Source: Acidobacteriaceae bacterium (GTDB taxonomy: Bacteria > Acidobacteriota > Terriglobia > Terriglobales > Acidobacteriaceae). From it: a stretch of 6,144 bases of DNA. Within the stretch, counting starts at the first letter, position 1. Every line of letters starts with the position of its first letter. The notes under the pieces were generated by a model. That model worked only from the letters and a program-made list of their open reading frames with translations. It made no database searches and had not been told where the DNA came from. Location of the stretch: contig PLKU01000410.1 in the NCBI GenBank assembly GCA_003140705.1, positions 1,731 to 7,874 of the forward strand, given 5' to 3'. The position numbers and the translations under genes are program-made. This document shows, piece after piece, positions 1 through 5,980 of this stretch.

Positions 1-1545
1 CCGCGCTGGGCGCCGGATGGGAAGCGGTTTGCGATGAGCGCCGATCCGCGCGAGCCCGACCCGATGGACCAAACACGACATGTGCAGGAACCGGGGCAAA
101 CGAGCCTCTACGTTGTGAATGCGGATGGGACAGGCGGAGCTTGGTGGTGCACGGACCTAAAGTACGTCTCCGGAACCTTAACGGTGGGCGGCGGCGCGGG
201 TGCGGCAGCATGGAGTACTGACTCGAATTCGCTTGCAGTGTTGTCACAGGTGCCGCGGATCGGACATCACGAGGTAGCCTCGGCGATTGATGTTTGCAAC
301 GCATCGGGCACCCGACATGTTGTGAACATTCCGAATGCGGTCAATGGAATTGCTTGGGCCAACAGCGGGCGAGAGATTGCGTTCCTTTCGACAAAGTCGA
401 TGGTGCTCACGCCGGAACACGTTTGGACGGTGCCGGCGGTGGGTGGAACGCCGGAGGATCGCACGCCGAACTTAAATGCGACCGCGGTGCAACTGGCAGG
501 CGATGCGAAGGGACGCGTGTGGGTGGTGGTCAATCGTGGTGTCCAGAGCGAGGTGGATGAGTTTCGCGATGGCGCGTTGAAGACAGCGTATCGATGGCCG
601 GATGGGATTGTGCGGGGCACGCCGGTGGAAAGCGAGTACTCCGGCCTGGACTCTGGCATGAGTGAACCGTTGGTGTTCACGATCGGTGACCCAACACACA
701 CGGTCAGTGTCGCCGTGGCCGATGGCGATCACCTCCGGCGAATCACGCATGAGGGTGACGATCAGCTGGCGGGCATTGAACTGGGACCCGTGCAGGTGGT
801 GCAGTGGAAGAGCAAGGGCGGCATTGCTCTTGAAGGAATTGCAACGTTTCCCGCCGGATACATGAAAGGGAGGAAATATCCGTTTCTCGTGCTGCCGCAT
901 GGAGGGCCTGAAGCTAACGATGCGCTTGCTTTCGATCCGTTCTCGCGAATTGTAGCTGGACTCGGATACGTGGTGCTGCAGCCGGAGTATCGCGGCTCGA
1001 CAGGATATGGCGCGGATTTCCTGGCGGCGATCTACCAGCACTTCGGCGACCGTGCCTACGAAGACGTAGACAGCGCGACGGATTTCGCAGTCCAGCAGGC
1101 GTGGGCGGATCCCGAGCATCTGGCAATCTTTGGATGGAGTGCCGGCGGGTTCATGACCTCGTGGACCGTGACGCAGACGAATCGGTACAAGGCGGCGATT
1201 GAAGGTGCAGGAATTACGGACTGGGGACCGTTCCTCTGGACTAGCGACATATCGCAGGTAGACTACGACGCACGGTGGTCAGATGAGGATCCGGAAGCTT
1301 TCAGTAAATTCTCGGCGGTGGACTCTGCTGGCAACGTGACGACGCCCCTGCTGATTCTGCACGGCGAGGCGGACCAGCGCGTGCCGACGTTTCAGGGGAC
1401 GGAGTACTTCCAGATCCTGGCAGCGCGTGGCAAGACCGTGCGAATGGTGACTTATCCAGGTTCGCCGCATTTCCCCGTGCTGTGGGAGCAGCGGCTGGAC
1501 GTAATGAAAGAACTTGCGGATTGGCTCGCGAAGTACAACAAGTAA
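1..1545 (+). CDS. S9 family (prolyl oligopeptidase-type) serine peptidase, 5'-truncated by window edge
   Basis: The reading frame is open from base 1 (PRWAPDGKRFAMSADP...) and ends at TAA 1543-1545, so the ATG at 34 is internal and the true start lies upstream. About 514 codons are visible; S9C acylaminoacyl/dipeptidyl-type enzymes are usually 600-700 residues, so part of the N-terminal beta-propeller is missing. Numbering from the ATG at 34, residues 1 to about 255 read as propeller repeats (WAPDGKR, LYVVNADGTG, WANSGREIAFLS). Residues of about 265-503 are the alpha/beta-hydrolase domain: PHGGPE (288-293, oxyanion region), YRGSTGYG (319-326), nucleophile motif GWSAGG with Ser369 (codon 1138-1140), HGEADQRVP with Asp447, and PGSPHF with His479. 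From the family, it would hydrolyse short peptides or acyl-peptides, often in the periplasm; the window has no signal peptide to confirm that. No adjacent operon partner or clear terminator is visible. Family assignment is secure; the substrate is unknown. Confidence 0.93.
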   Translation, partial: PRWAPDGKRFAMSADPREPDPMDQTRHVQEPGQTSLYVVNADGTGGAWWCTDLKYVSGTLTVGGGAGAAAWSTDSNSLAVLSQVPRIGHHEVASAIDVCNASGTRHVVNIPNAVNGIAWANSGREIAFLSTKSMVLTPEHVWTVPAVGGTPEDRTPNLNATAVQLAGDAKGRVWVVVNRGVQSEVDEFRDGALKTAYRWPDGIVRGTPVESEYSGLDSGMSEPLVFTIGDPTHTVSVAVADGDHLRRITHEGDDQLAGIELGPVQVVQWKSKGGIALEGIATFPAGYMKGRKYPFLVLPHGGPEANDALAFDPFSRIVAGLGYVVLQPEYRGSTGYGADFLAAIYQHFGDRAYEDVDSATDFAVQQAWADPEHLAIFGWSAGGFMTSWTVTQTNRYKAAIEGAGITDWGPFLWTSDISQVDYDARWSDEDPEAFSKFSAVDSAGNVTTPLLILHGEADQRVPTFQGTEYFQILAARGKTVRMVTYPGSPHFPVLWEQRLDVMKELADWLAKYNK

Positions 1546-1620
1546 GTCACGCAAGTGCAATGTGCGAACGCTCGTCTACTCCCGGTCGCTCGGAAATGAC
1601 GCTCTGCCGGCTAGCCCGGT

Positions 1621-1649
1621 ATTGGCCGTCAAATGTTGATAACATGGGC
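1621..1649 (+). repeat. Repeat copy A, related to copy B at 3072-3100 and copy C near 4985
   Basis: This 29-base segment aligns with 3072-3100 in the same orientation with two mismatches and two single-base gaps. The shared core is GTCAAATGTTGA, then AAC and TGGGC. Copy A contains its own small palindrome, ATGTT-GAT-AACAT. Just upstream, TGACG (within GAAATGACG) can pair with CGTCA at the start of the core, echoing the TTGACC/GGTCAA pairing around copy B. Copy B lies beside an IS110-family transposase tail, so A may be the end of a related lost element. No transposase remnant was seen beside A. Confidence 0.6.
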
Positions 1650-1844
1650 ATTGCACCACTTGAGCGGTGAAGGAACGACCTGCCGATTGATCAACAAGCA
1701 ATTCCTGAGTTGACGACCATTCAGGGGACGCCGGCAAAAAGGTAGTAGCGTGAGCCAGATCACGTCCCGGGGAAGAGTTGCCACGATTTGCTCAGATCCG
1801 GCCAACGGCGAAGTGGGAAGGCTACATCGTTTGGTCATTGCAGG

Positions 1845-1948
1845 TTCGAGACCTGGCTCCTAATCTCCGCCAGACACTCACCGACCAACAATTGCTTAGC
1901 GTGATTACACTAGATTTGCGTGCCCCAGATCTCTGTTTCGAGACCTGG
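1845..1948 (+). repeat. 12-base direct repeat TTCGAGACCTGG, two copies 92 bases apart
   Basis: TTCGAGACCTGG occurs exactly at 1845-1856 and again at 1937-1948. The first copy is also part of a short inverted repeat (CAGGT 1841-1845 and ACCTG 1851-1855 around a 5-base loop). Both lie upstream of the oxidoreductase start (2017), at about -172 and -80. They could be binding sites for a regulator or residual duplication; nothing in the sequence decides between these. Confidence 0.4.
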
Positions 1949-2004
1949 GTCGCACACCTTACTCCGCTGACTCCGCGTATGATTGCGGGCAGGATTCTCG
2001 AATT

Positions 2005-2008
2005 GGAG
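2005..2008 (+). promoter_or_regulatory. Ribosome binding site of the MDR oxidoreductase
   Basis: GGAG lies 8 bases before the ATG at 2017. It fixes the start at the first Met of the conserved MDR N-terminus (MQAIVYHRYG). Confidence 0.65.
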
Positions 2009-2016
2009 ATAGGCCG

Positions 2017-2991
2017 ATGCAAGCAATCGTCTATCATCGTTACGGTTCTCCGGACGTACTCGAATTACAGGAAATCCCAAAACCCACTCCCGTTGAAGGC
2101 CAGGTCCTGATCCGGGTTCACGCCGCCTCGGTGAATCCGTATGACTGGCACTCTCTGCGCGGTACGCCATCGTTCATCCGCCTGTTCATCGGAATGCGCA
2201 GGCCGAAGTCTCCGCGGCTCGGCTCCGATGTTGCCGGAGTAGTTGAAGCGGTCGGCGACAAGGTCGCCCCATTCAAGCCCGGCGATGCCGTTTTCGGCGC
2301 GGCCAAAGGCTCCTTTGCGGAATATGCTTGCGCTGCCGCGTCGCAGCTTGCCGTGAAGCCGCAAGAGATTTCGTTCGAACAAGCCGCATGCTTGCCAATC
2401 GCGGGAATCACCGCACTGCAAGGCGTGCGCGACAAAGGAAAAGTTCAGACAGGCCAAACTGTTCTCATCAACGGTGCAGCGGGCGGCGTGGGAACCTTTG
2501 CCGTGCAGATTGCCAAATCGCTCGGCGCGCGCGTCACAGGGGTGTGCAGCACGAGAAATGTCGAGCTACTCCGGTCGATCGGAGCAGACGAAGTAATCGA
2601 CTACACCCGGGAGGATTTTACCCGTTCAGCCCAGCACTACGATCTGCTCTTTGATCTCGTGGGCAATCGCTCGCTCACCGAGTACTTGCGCGCAGTCCAG
2701 CCGCGCGGCACATACATCTCGTGCGGCGGCGGGGGTCCAGACCGGAGCACCATGGATCTGCTCGCGGGATTGCTTCAGAATGCGGTTCGGTCGCGTTTTG
2801 TCAGCCAGACAATGCCGGGCCTGGTCGCCAAAATCAATCGCCAGGATTTGGCCATTCTCGCCGATCTAGTCCAAAGAGGAAAAGTGATTCCCGTTGTCGA
2901 CCGCATCTACTCTTTAGCCGAAACTGTAGAAGCTGTTCGCCACGTCGAGTCCGGCCACGTTCGCGGCAAAGTCGTGATAGCCGTTGCCTAA
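2017..2991 (+). CDS. Zinc-independent MDR oxidoreductase, quinone oxidoreductase-like (NADPH:quinone reductase / RTN4IP1-like)
   Basis: A complete 324-residue protein, the usual length for the quinone-oxidoreductase branch of the medium-chain dehydrogenase/reductase superfamily. The N-terminal GroES-like domain spans roughly residues 1-125: MQAIVYHRYGSPDVLEL, VHAASVNPYDW (35-44), LGSDVAGVVEAVG (68-80) and FKPGDAVFG (86-94). The position where zinc ADHs carry the catalytic Cys is in the SVNPYDW segment, without Cys, and no structural-zinc Cys cluster is present. The Rossmann fold starts near 146 with the cofactor loop NGAAGGVGTFAVQIAK (152-167), typical of NAD(P)H binding; IGADEVIDY (188-196) follows as expected. 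The family transfers hydride from NADPH to quinones or alpha,beta-unsaturated carbonyls in the cytoplasm; the exact substrate cannot be read. GGAG at 2005-2008 supports the start. It stands alone: the next feature (3119 onward) is an IS remnant on the opposite strand. Confidence 0.93.
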   Translation: MQAIVYHRYGSPDVLELQEIPKPTPVEGQVLIRVHAASVNPYDWHSLRGTPSFIRLFIGMRRPKSPRLGSDVAGVVEAVGDKVAPFKPGDAVFGAAKGSFAEYACAAASQLAVKPQEISFEQAACLPIAGITALQGVRDKGKVQTGQTVLINGAAGGVGTFAVQIAKSLGARVTGVCSTRNVELLRSIGADEVIDYTREDFTRSAQHYDLLFDLVGNRSLTEYLRAVQPRGTYISCGGGGPDRSTMDLLAGLLQNAVRSRFVSQTMPGLVAKINRQDLAILADLVQRGKVIPVVDRIYSLAETVEAVRHVESGHVRGKVVIAVA

Positions 2992-3008
2992 GCGCCTTGG
3001 GTGCCCCT

Positions 3009-3099
3009 CCCAGTTTTGGAGACTCGGAAAGCAACATCGCTAGTTGCGGGCGGTTGACCTGCAAAGCAGACATTGGGCGGTCAAATGTTGAAAACTGGG
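3009..3099. repeat. Nested inverted repeats forming one long bulged stem at the IS110-side non-coding end
   Basis: The continuous segment 3079-3099 is complementary, in correct nested order, to three separated upstream blocks. CCCAGTTTT (3009-3017) pairs with AAAACTGGG (3091-3099), CAACAT (3032-3037) with ATGTTG (3085-3090), and TTGACC (3054-3059) with GGTCAA (3079-3084). The left strand therefore carries 14- and 16-base bulges, and the terminal loop (3060-3078) contains a small TGC-AAA-GCA hairpin. An alternative hairpin GCAAC/GTTGC (3031-3035/3043-3047) competes with the middle block. The structure lies between the oxidoreductase stop and the IS110 transposase stop, 20 bases beyond the latter on the transposase strand. 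Some IS110-family elements (the IS1111 group) encode their bridge RNA in the non-coding end downstream of the transposase, so this position fits. Whether it was such an RNA, a terminal repeat or a bidirectional terminator is undecided. Confidence 0.5.
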
Positions 3100-3100
3100 C
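3072..3100 (+). repeat. Repeat copy B, beside the IS110 transposase tail
   Basis: This is the counterpart of copy A (1621-1649) and of diverged copy C (4985-5004). It includes the right arm of the nested stem at 3009-3099. It starts 19 bases beyond the transposase stop on the minus strand, so it probably belongs to, or abuts, the end of that element. Confidence 0.6.
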
Positions 3101-3118
3101 TCCTCATGAACAGAACAC

Positions 3119-3304
3119 TCATGCTGCGATTGGTGCCAGTTCGAAGCCGAGTGTTTTGGCCTGTTTGCGCAGGCGCTTTTCTTGACGTTGGGCCTGCTTT
3201 TGGTCTTCGCGTTTGAAGACGCTCTCATCGTAAGCTTGGCGAGTCGTGAGCAGGTGGTAGACGATGCGGGCCAGTTTATGCGCCGTTGCGGTTACGGCCT
3301 GGGG
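3119..3304 (-). pseudogene. IS110-family transposase, C-terminal 61 codons only
   Basis: On the minus strand the frame ending at TGA (3121-3119) reads PQAVTATAHKLARIVYHLL (start at 3304), then TTRQAYDESVF, a Lys/Arg/Gln-rich stretch (KREDQKQAQRQEKRLRKQAK) and TLGFELAPIAA. This matches the wording I know for the end of IS110/IS116/IS902 transposases: (P)xAxTATAHKLARIxYHL, a charged coiled tail, then LGFxLxP. The whole enzyme is normally 300-400 residues; its RuvC-like DEDD domain and the catalytic Ser region are absent. The fragment begins abruptly where the neighbouring phosphatase coding sequence ends, in a different frame from it (phosphatase codons end at 3303, transposase codons at 3302 or 3305). 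It has no start and is surely non-functional. IS110-type enzymes insert without terminal repeats or target duplication, which suits the clean edge. Confidence 0.8.
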
Positions 3305-4829
3305 TGCGGACAGTTCCCACCAGCAGAGAGACCGTCATGGCTGCGGGCATGCCTTTGCCGCTGACGTCGCCGACGATCACAAGTGCGCCGTCGTCCGCGA
3401 TCGGAAGGATTTGAAAGAAATCGCCGCCCACCTGACCTGCCGGCTTGTATGCGCTTTGAATCATAAAACCGGGAATCGTTGGAAACTTCTCGGGAATCAG
3501 AACCTGCTGGACCGTACGGGCAGCCTCGAGCTCAGCTGCTACGCTGGCGCGTGCACGGGCAATACCTACGGTACGCAGGACGAGGAAGAGCAGTACGGCA
3601 GTGTAAAAGATGAAGTCGCCGAGTCGGTAGAAGTCAACCTGGTAGCTTCCGAGAGGAAGGGAAAAGATCAAGAAACGATAGAGCGGTGTGATATGCGCGA
3701 AATAAACCAAATCGCAGACGAACCTCCAGTAGTCGGCGACGCTGCCGAGGAGAATGGCAGGGAGAAGCACACCGGCGTCCTGATTACCGCGGATCCAACC
3801 TCTAACCAACAACACCGGCAAAACGATCTTCACGATGAGAACGGGTAGATAGAACCCCAAGATGTAGAAGTAGGGTGATCCGATTCCGAGGGAATAAATC
3901 GGAGGCGTGAAGAACGCGATAGAAGAAATGATTTCCAACGCCAGGAGCCAACGAACACGAGGCAAATGGAGCACCAAGCGTACAAATTCGATGAGTACAA
4001 AGTTTTCGACACAGAGGGTAGCCCACATGACAGTGTGGACGGCGAAGGAAGAACTGAAATTGAGCCAAACCAAAACAGCCATGTCAGCGCTGGCAGCCAG
4101 CAAGTAGATTGAGATTGCGAGGTATTCGAACTGAGTGCGCAAAGCAAGGTAAAGAGCGAAGGCAACAAGCCCTGCAACAAGGCCGAGGCCACAGAGCAGG
4201 AACGCCGGGCCTGCATTGTGGGCAGCGATAAAACTGGCAATGAGAGGAGCATCCTCCCGACTCAGCAGATGGACGCAGTCAGAGTTCAGTGGTGTGCTCG
4301 TGCCGCGGCCGTGGCCGCCACCACGGTTAAGGGCGAAACGAATCGCCAAAACGAGATTGCCCGACGTGGCAATCATTTTGTCTGGGACGGCATAGTAGAT
4401 CAACCCCCATTGATGGGACTGCACCAAGCCAGTCATGTTGCCGTTGCCACCGATGAGGAGGCCATTGGCGTATACCTCGTAACTTCCGCTAACTCCCACA
4501 AGTCCCACCATCACGCTTTTTGTGCCGGGACGGAGATGGATGTGCATGCGATACCAGGCGTATGAAATGTCGTGGATGCCGTAATCAACTAACTCCTTGT
4601 CGGTAGAAACGGTTTGCCAGTTGCGGTCGTCGAAGGTTGGCGAGGCCCAGCTGGCGATGTCACCAGGTGCGAAGAGCCAGTTGGGAACGAGAGGGATGCG
4701 CTCGCCGAAGCCGGAAGCATCGAAGTTGCGCGGATCGGAAACGGCGGGTTGGGCCGCCGCAATCGTACCGCACGCGGAGGCAACGAGATACCACACAAAA
4801 ACCGAAGAGAGAAGCCGACAGCGCCGCAT
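3276..4829 (-). CDS. Secreted-domain/7TM SpoIIE (PP2C-type) serine phosphatase, catalytic domain truncated by an IS110 fragment
   Basis: 517 codons from the ATG at 4829. I prefer it to the ATG at 4913 because it gives a clean signal peptide (MRRCRLLSSVF..., AAA-Q cleavage near residue 26); neither start has a strong ribosome site. Residues of about 60-165 are a beta-sandwich resembling extracytoplasmic sensor jelly-rolls (SYAWYRMHIHLRPG, GSYEVYANGLLIGG). About seven hydrophobic helices follow between about 208 and 421. A charged linker (ARARASVAAELEAARTVQQ, from 424) leads into the SpoIIE domain (VLIPEKF, YKPAGQVGGDFFQ with Asp470, VGDVSGKGMPAAM with Asp488). These are the first metal-binding motifs of RsbU-like phosphatases, which dephosphorylate anti-sigma-factor antagonists. 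Homology stops after SLLVGTVRT (Thr509, codon 3305-3303); eight foreign residues (PGRNRNGA) read out of frame through the IS110 fragment, then TAA. More than half of a normal domain of about 190-200 residues, including the later metal-binding Asp motifs, is missing, so phosphatase activity is unlikely. No partner anti-sigma gene is adjacent. Confidence 0.85.
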   Translation of the reverse strand: MRRCRLLSSVFVWYLVASACGTIAAAQPAVSDPRNFDASGFGERIPLVPNWLFAPGDIASWASPTFDDRNWQTVSTDKELVDYGIHDISYAWYRMHIHLRPGTKSVMVGLVGVSGSYEVYANGLLIGGNGNMTGLVQSHQWGLIYYAVPDKMIATSGNLVLAIRFALNRGGGHGRGTSTPLNSDCVHLLSREDAPLIASFIAAHNAGPAFLLCGLGLVAGLVAFALYLALRTQFEYLAISIYLLAASADMAVLVWLNFSSSFAVHTVMWATLCVENFVLIEFVRLVLHLPRVRWLLALEIISSIAFFTPPIYSLGIGSPYFYILGFYLPVLIVKIVLPVLLVRGWIRGNQDAGVLLPAILLGSVADYWRFVCDLVYFAHITPLYRFLIFSLPLGSYQVDFYRLGDFIFYTAVLLFLVLRTVGIARARASVAAELEAARTVQQVLIPEKFPTIPGFMIQSAYKPAGQVGGDFFQILPIADDGALVIVGDVSGKGMPAAMTVSLLVGTVRTPGRNRNGA

Positions 4830-4984
4830 CGACCCACTATAACTGAACGAACCTACGGGAGAACGTCCCTCGGTGGAAGACCCTCCTGCGGGAGCTCGAA
4901 TCGAGCAACTCATCGCGGTGACCTAACCCCTGAATTCGACCGGTCTTGGAATGAAAGTGGGGCGACGAGGTCGATCGGATCCAT

Positions 4985-5004
4985 TTCAATTGGCGATAAC
5001 TGGG
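4985..5004 (+). repeat. Repeat copy C, diverged relative of copies A and B
   Basis: The 20-base segment aligned here is TTCAATTGGCGATAACTGGG. With the next base (C5005) included and the first T dropped, it matches copy B in 16 of 20 ungapped positions; its first 15 positions match copy A in 12. The shared pattern is TCAAWTGKYGAW followed by AAC(A)TGGGC. All three copies point the same way and lie next to, or between, mobile-element remnants. It is weaker than the A/B match and could be partly chance. Confidence 0.4.
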
Positions 5005-5093
5005 CTTAGCACTTTTTGAGGTCGGCCAACGTGAGAATGCGCCCCTTATCGCATGCGAATTCGTGGGCGCCACGCTAGGCGATCGCTGTCCCG

Positions 5094-5128
5094 CCAGCAC
5101 CCGGGAAGATTCACTTATCGGGTGCTGG
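5094..5128. repeat. Perfect 10-bp GC-rich inverted repeat, 15-base loop
   Basis: CCAGCACCCG (5094-5103) and CGGGTGCTGG (5119-5128) are exact reverse complements around a 15-base loop. No T-run follows on either strand, so it is not a standard intrinsic terminator. It lies about 110 bases before the recognisable integrase remnant. It could be a protein-binding palindrome, an element end or an RNA hairpin. Confidence 0.6.
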
Positions 5129-5237
5129 GCAACTGAGGTAATGCAAGCAGCCAGCGCCAAGGAATTAAATGGCTGCAGGCGATTGCCGGGTGCAGGCTGG
5201 GCCTACTAAGGCGTGTTCACCTGCACTTGCAGAATCC

Positions 5238-5585
5238 GTGAATCAAACCTTCTCAAATGCGGAGATGATCGATGCCGTGAAGAGCTTCGGCATCCAGCCA
5301 AAGCGGACCAACTTCCGAAGCCCTTGGCAGAACGGTGTTGCAAAGAGCTGGGTCGGCAACTGCCGCCGGGATCTGCTCGACCATGTGATCGTTCTCAACG
5401 AACGGCATCTGAAACGCCTGATGAACGAATACGTCCGTTATTACCACGAGGACCGTACACACCTCGCACTGGGGAAGGGAACGCCTGCGGGCCGTGATGC
5501 AGAGGAGAATTCAGGCAGCGTCCCAAAGGTCGTATCGATGCCAAGGCTCGGCGGCCTGCATCACCGCTACGGCCTTGCCGCCTGA
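5238..5585 (+). pseudogene. DDE integrase (rve family) of an insertion sequence, C-terminal part, catalytic Glu lost
   Basis: Family-like sequence begins near VNQTFSNAEMIDAVKSFGI (5238 onward) and runs to TGA 5583-5585. The open frame extends back to an ATG at 5169, directly after an in-frame TAA, but residues 1-23 of that frame look unrelated to the family. Recognisable blocks are KRTNFRSPWQNGVA, NCRRDLLDHVIVLNERHLKRL, NEYVRYYHEDRTHL and MPRLGGLHHRYGLAA, the C-terminal half of an integrase-core transposase of a type I associate with Acidobacteria elements. The family motif is SPWQNGxAE, whose Glu is the third acid of the DDE triad. Here it reads SPWQNGVAKSW, with Lys (AAG, 5343-5345), one transition from GAG. 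The N-terminal half with both catalytic Asp residues is absent. It is a dead remnant, unrelated to the IS110 fragment at 3119-3304. Confidence 0.82.
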
Positions 5586-5980
5586 ATTGCTACTAACATC
5601 TCGCCTCGAATTCGAAGTAGACAGCGGGAGAGGTGTGCCCGCAGGCCCTTCGCCACCCACTTGGCAGCGTCTTCATGACGAGCCAAGGTCTAGGCGCGTA
5701 CCCTCCCCCGGCCGAAAACTCTTTCCAAAACCGCCTCCAAATCCGGAAAACGGGCCATCGTCATGTGCGGATGGAGTTTTGGCGAGGCTCAACTGTAGGA
5801 GAAAACTCTTCAAACAGTGAGCGATTCTGCACAGCACTGCCCAGACAAGTAAGTGAATCTGAAGGAAGGCTCTTCGGGGCACGAATTGAGCGTTTCTCCC
5901 CGGGCCGGCCTTGGCGCCGATCGATCCGTTTAGGGCAGAATGCAGCATTCCATTAGAGCTGCGCATCCTAAAGGAAGTCG
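5586..5980. other. Spacer between integrase remnant and next gene; no gene recognised
   Basis: About 395 bases. Open frames exist on both strands (for example 5633-5956 plus and 5673-5966 minus) but neither reads like a known protein. GAAAACTCTT occurs twice (5714-5723 and 5801-5810). GAGTTTT (5774-5780) can pair with AAAACTC (5802-5808) across a 21-base loop. The left part probably includes the non-coding end of the integrase element and the right part the promoter of the gene at 5981; neither boundary is visible. Confidence 0.5.
5971..5975 (+). promoter_or_regulatory. Ribosome binding site of the gene at 5981
   Basis: AAGGA, five bases before the ATG at 5981, is a good Shine-Dalgarno match and supports a real gene start there. 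Confidence 0.65.

Larger units (their letters stand above)
1546..2016. other. Gene-poor intergenic stretch between the peptidase and the oxidoreductase
   Basis: 471 bases with no gene I can support. It holds repeat copy A (1621-1649), a 12-base direct repeat (1845-1856 and 1937-1948), and the ribosome binding site of the next gene. No T-tract hairpin follows the peptidase stop, and no -35/-10 pair with normal spacing stands out. An open frame at 1778-2110 runs into the oxidoreductase in another frame and resembles nothing I know. The stretch is long for a bacterial spacer. Together with repeat A this suggests old mobile-element debris, which is inference. Confidence 0.6.
4830..5237. other. 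Non-coding stretch upstream of the phosphatase and of the integrase remnant
   Basis: About 400 bases without a supportable gene. It would hold the promoter of the minus-strand phosphatase. It also contains repeat copy C (4985-5004) and the GC-rich inverted repeat at 5094-5128. On the minus strand a short open piece ends ...RILTLADLKKC-stop (about 5042-5007) and looks protein-like, but a stop lies only about 20 codons upstream, so it may be the tail of a decayed gene. No strong promoter hexamers were seen. Confidence 0.5.

Noticed and set aside
1835..1862. tRNA-like T-arm (AGG-TTCGAGA-CCT)
   Set aside because: No matching acceptor, D-arm or anticodon stem could be laid out around it; the same word recurs at 1937 without tRNA context.
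1892..1916. Possible -35/-10 promoter (TTGCTT ... TACACT or TAGATT) before the oxidoreductase
   Set aside because: Spacing is 8 or 13 bases, too short for a sigma-70 promoter.
1778..2110. 110-codon open frame overlapping the start of the oxidoreductase
   Set aside because: It overlaps the well-supported gene at 2017 by about 90 bases in another frame, has no ribosome site, and its translation resembles no family I know.
3264..3848. 194-codon plus-strand open frame
   Set aside because: It is the antisense shadow of the phosphatase, whose SpoIIE and membrane motifs are clear on the minus strand.
4830..4913. N-terminal extension of the phosphatase from the ATG at 4913
   Set aside because: The added 28 residues precede a clean signal peptide and would bury it; the ATG at 4829 fits better, though no ribosome site settles it.
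5092..5130. Intrinsic terminator or integron attC site
   Set aside because: The hairpin has no T-tract on either strand and lacks paired attC core sites.
4837..5160. 107-codon minus-strand open frame upstream of the phosphatase
   Set aside because: Low-complexity Ser/Arg-rich translation typical of a chance frame in GC-rich DNA; no motif.
5714..5810. GAAAACTCTT direct repeat and GAGTTTT/AAAACTC stem
   Set aside because: Short, AT-rich words with a 21-base loop; easily chance.
5673..5966. Overlapping open frames on both strands after the integrase remnant
   Set aside because: Neither has a ribosome site or recognisable domain; compositional bias explains them.
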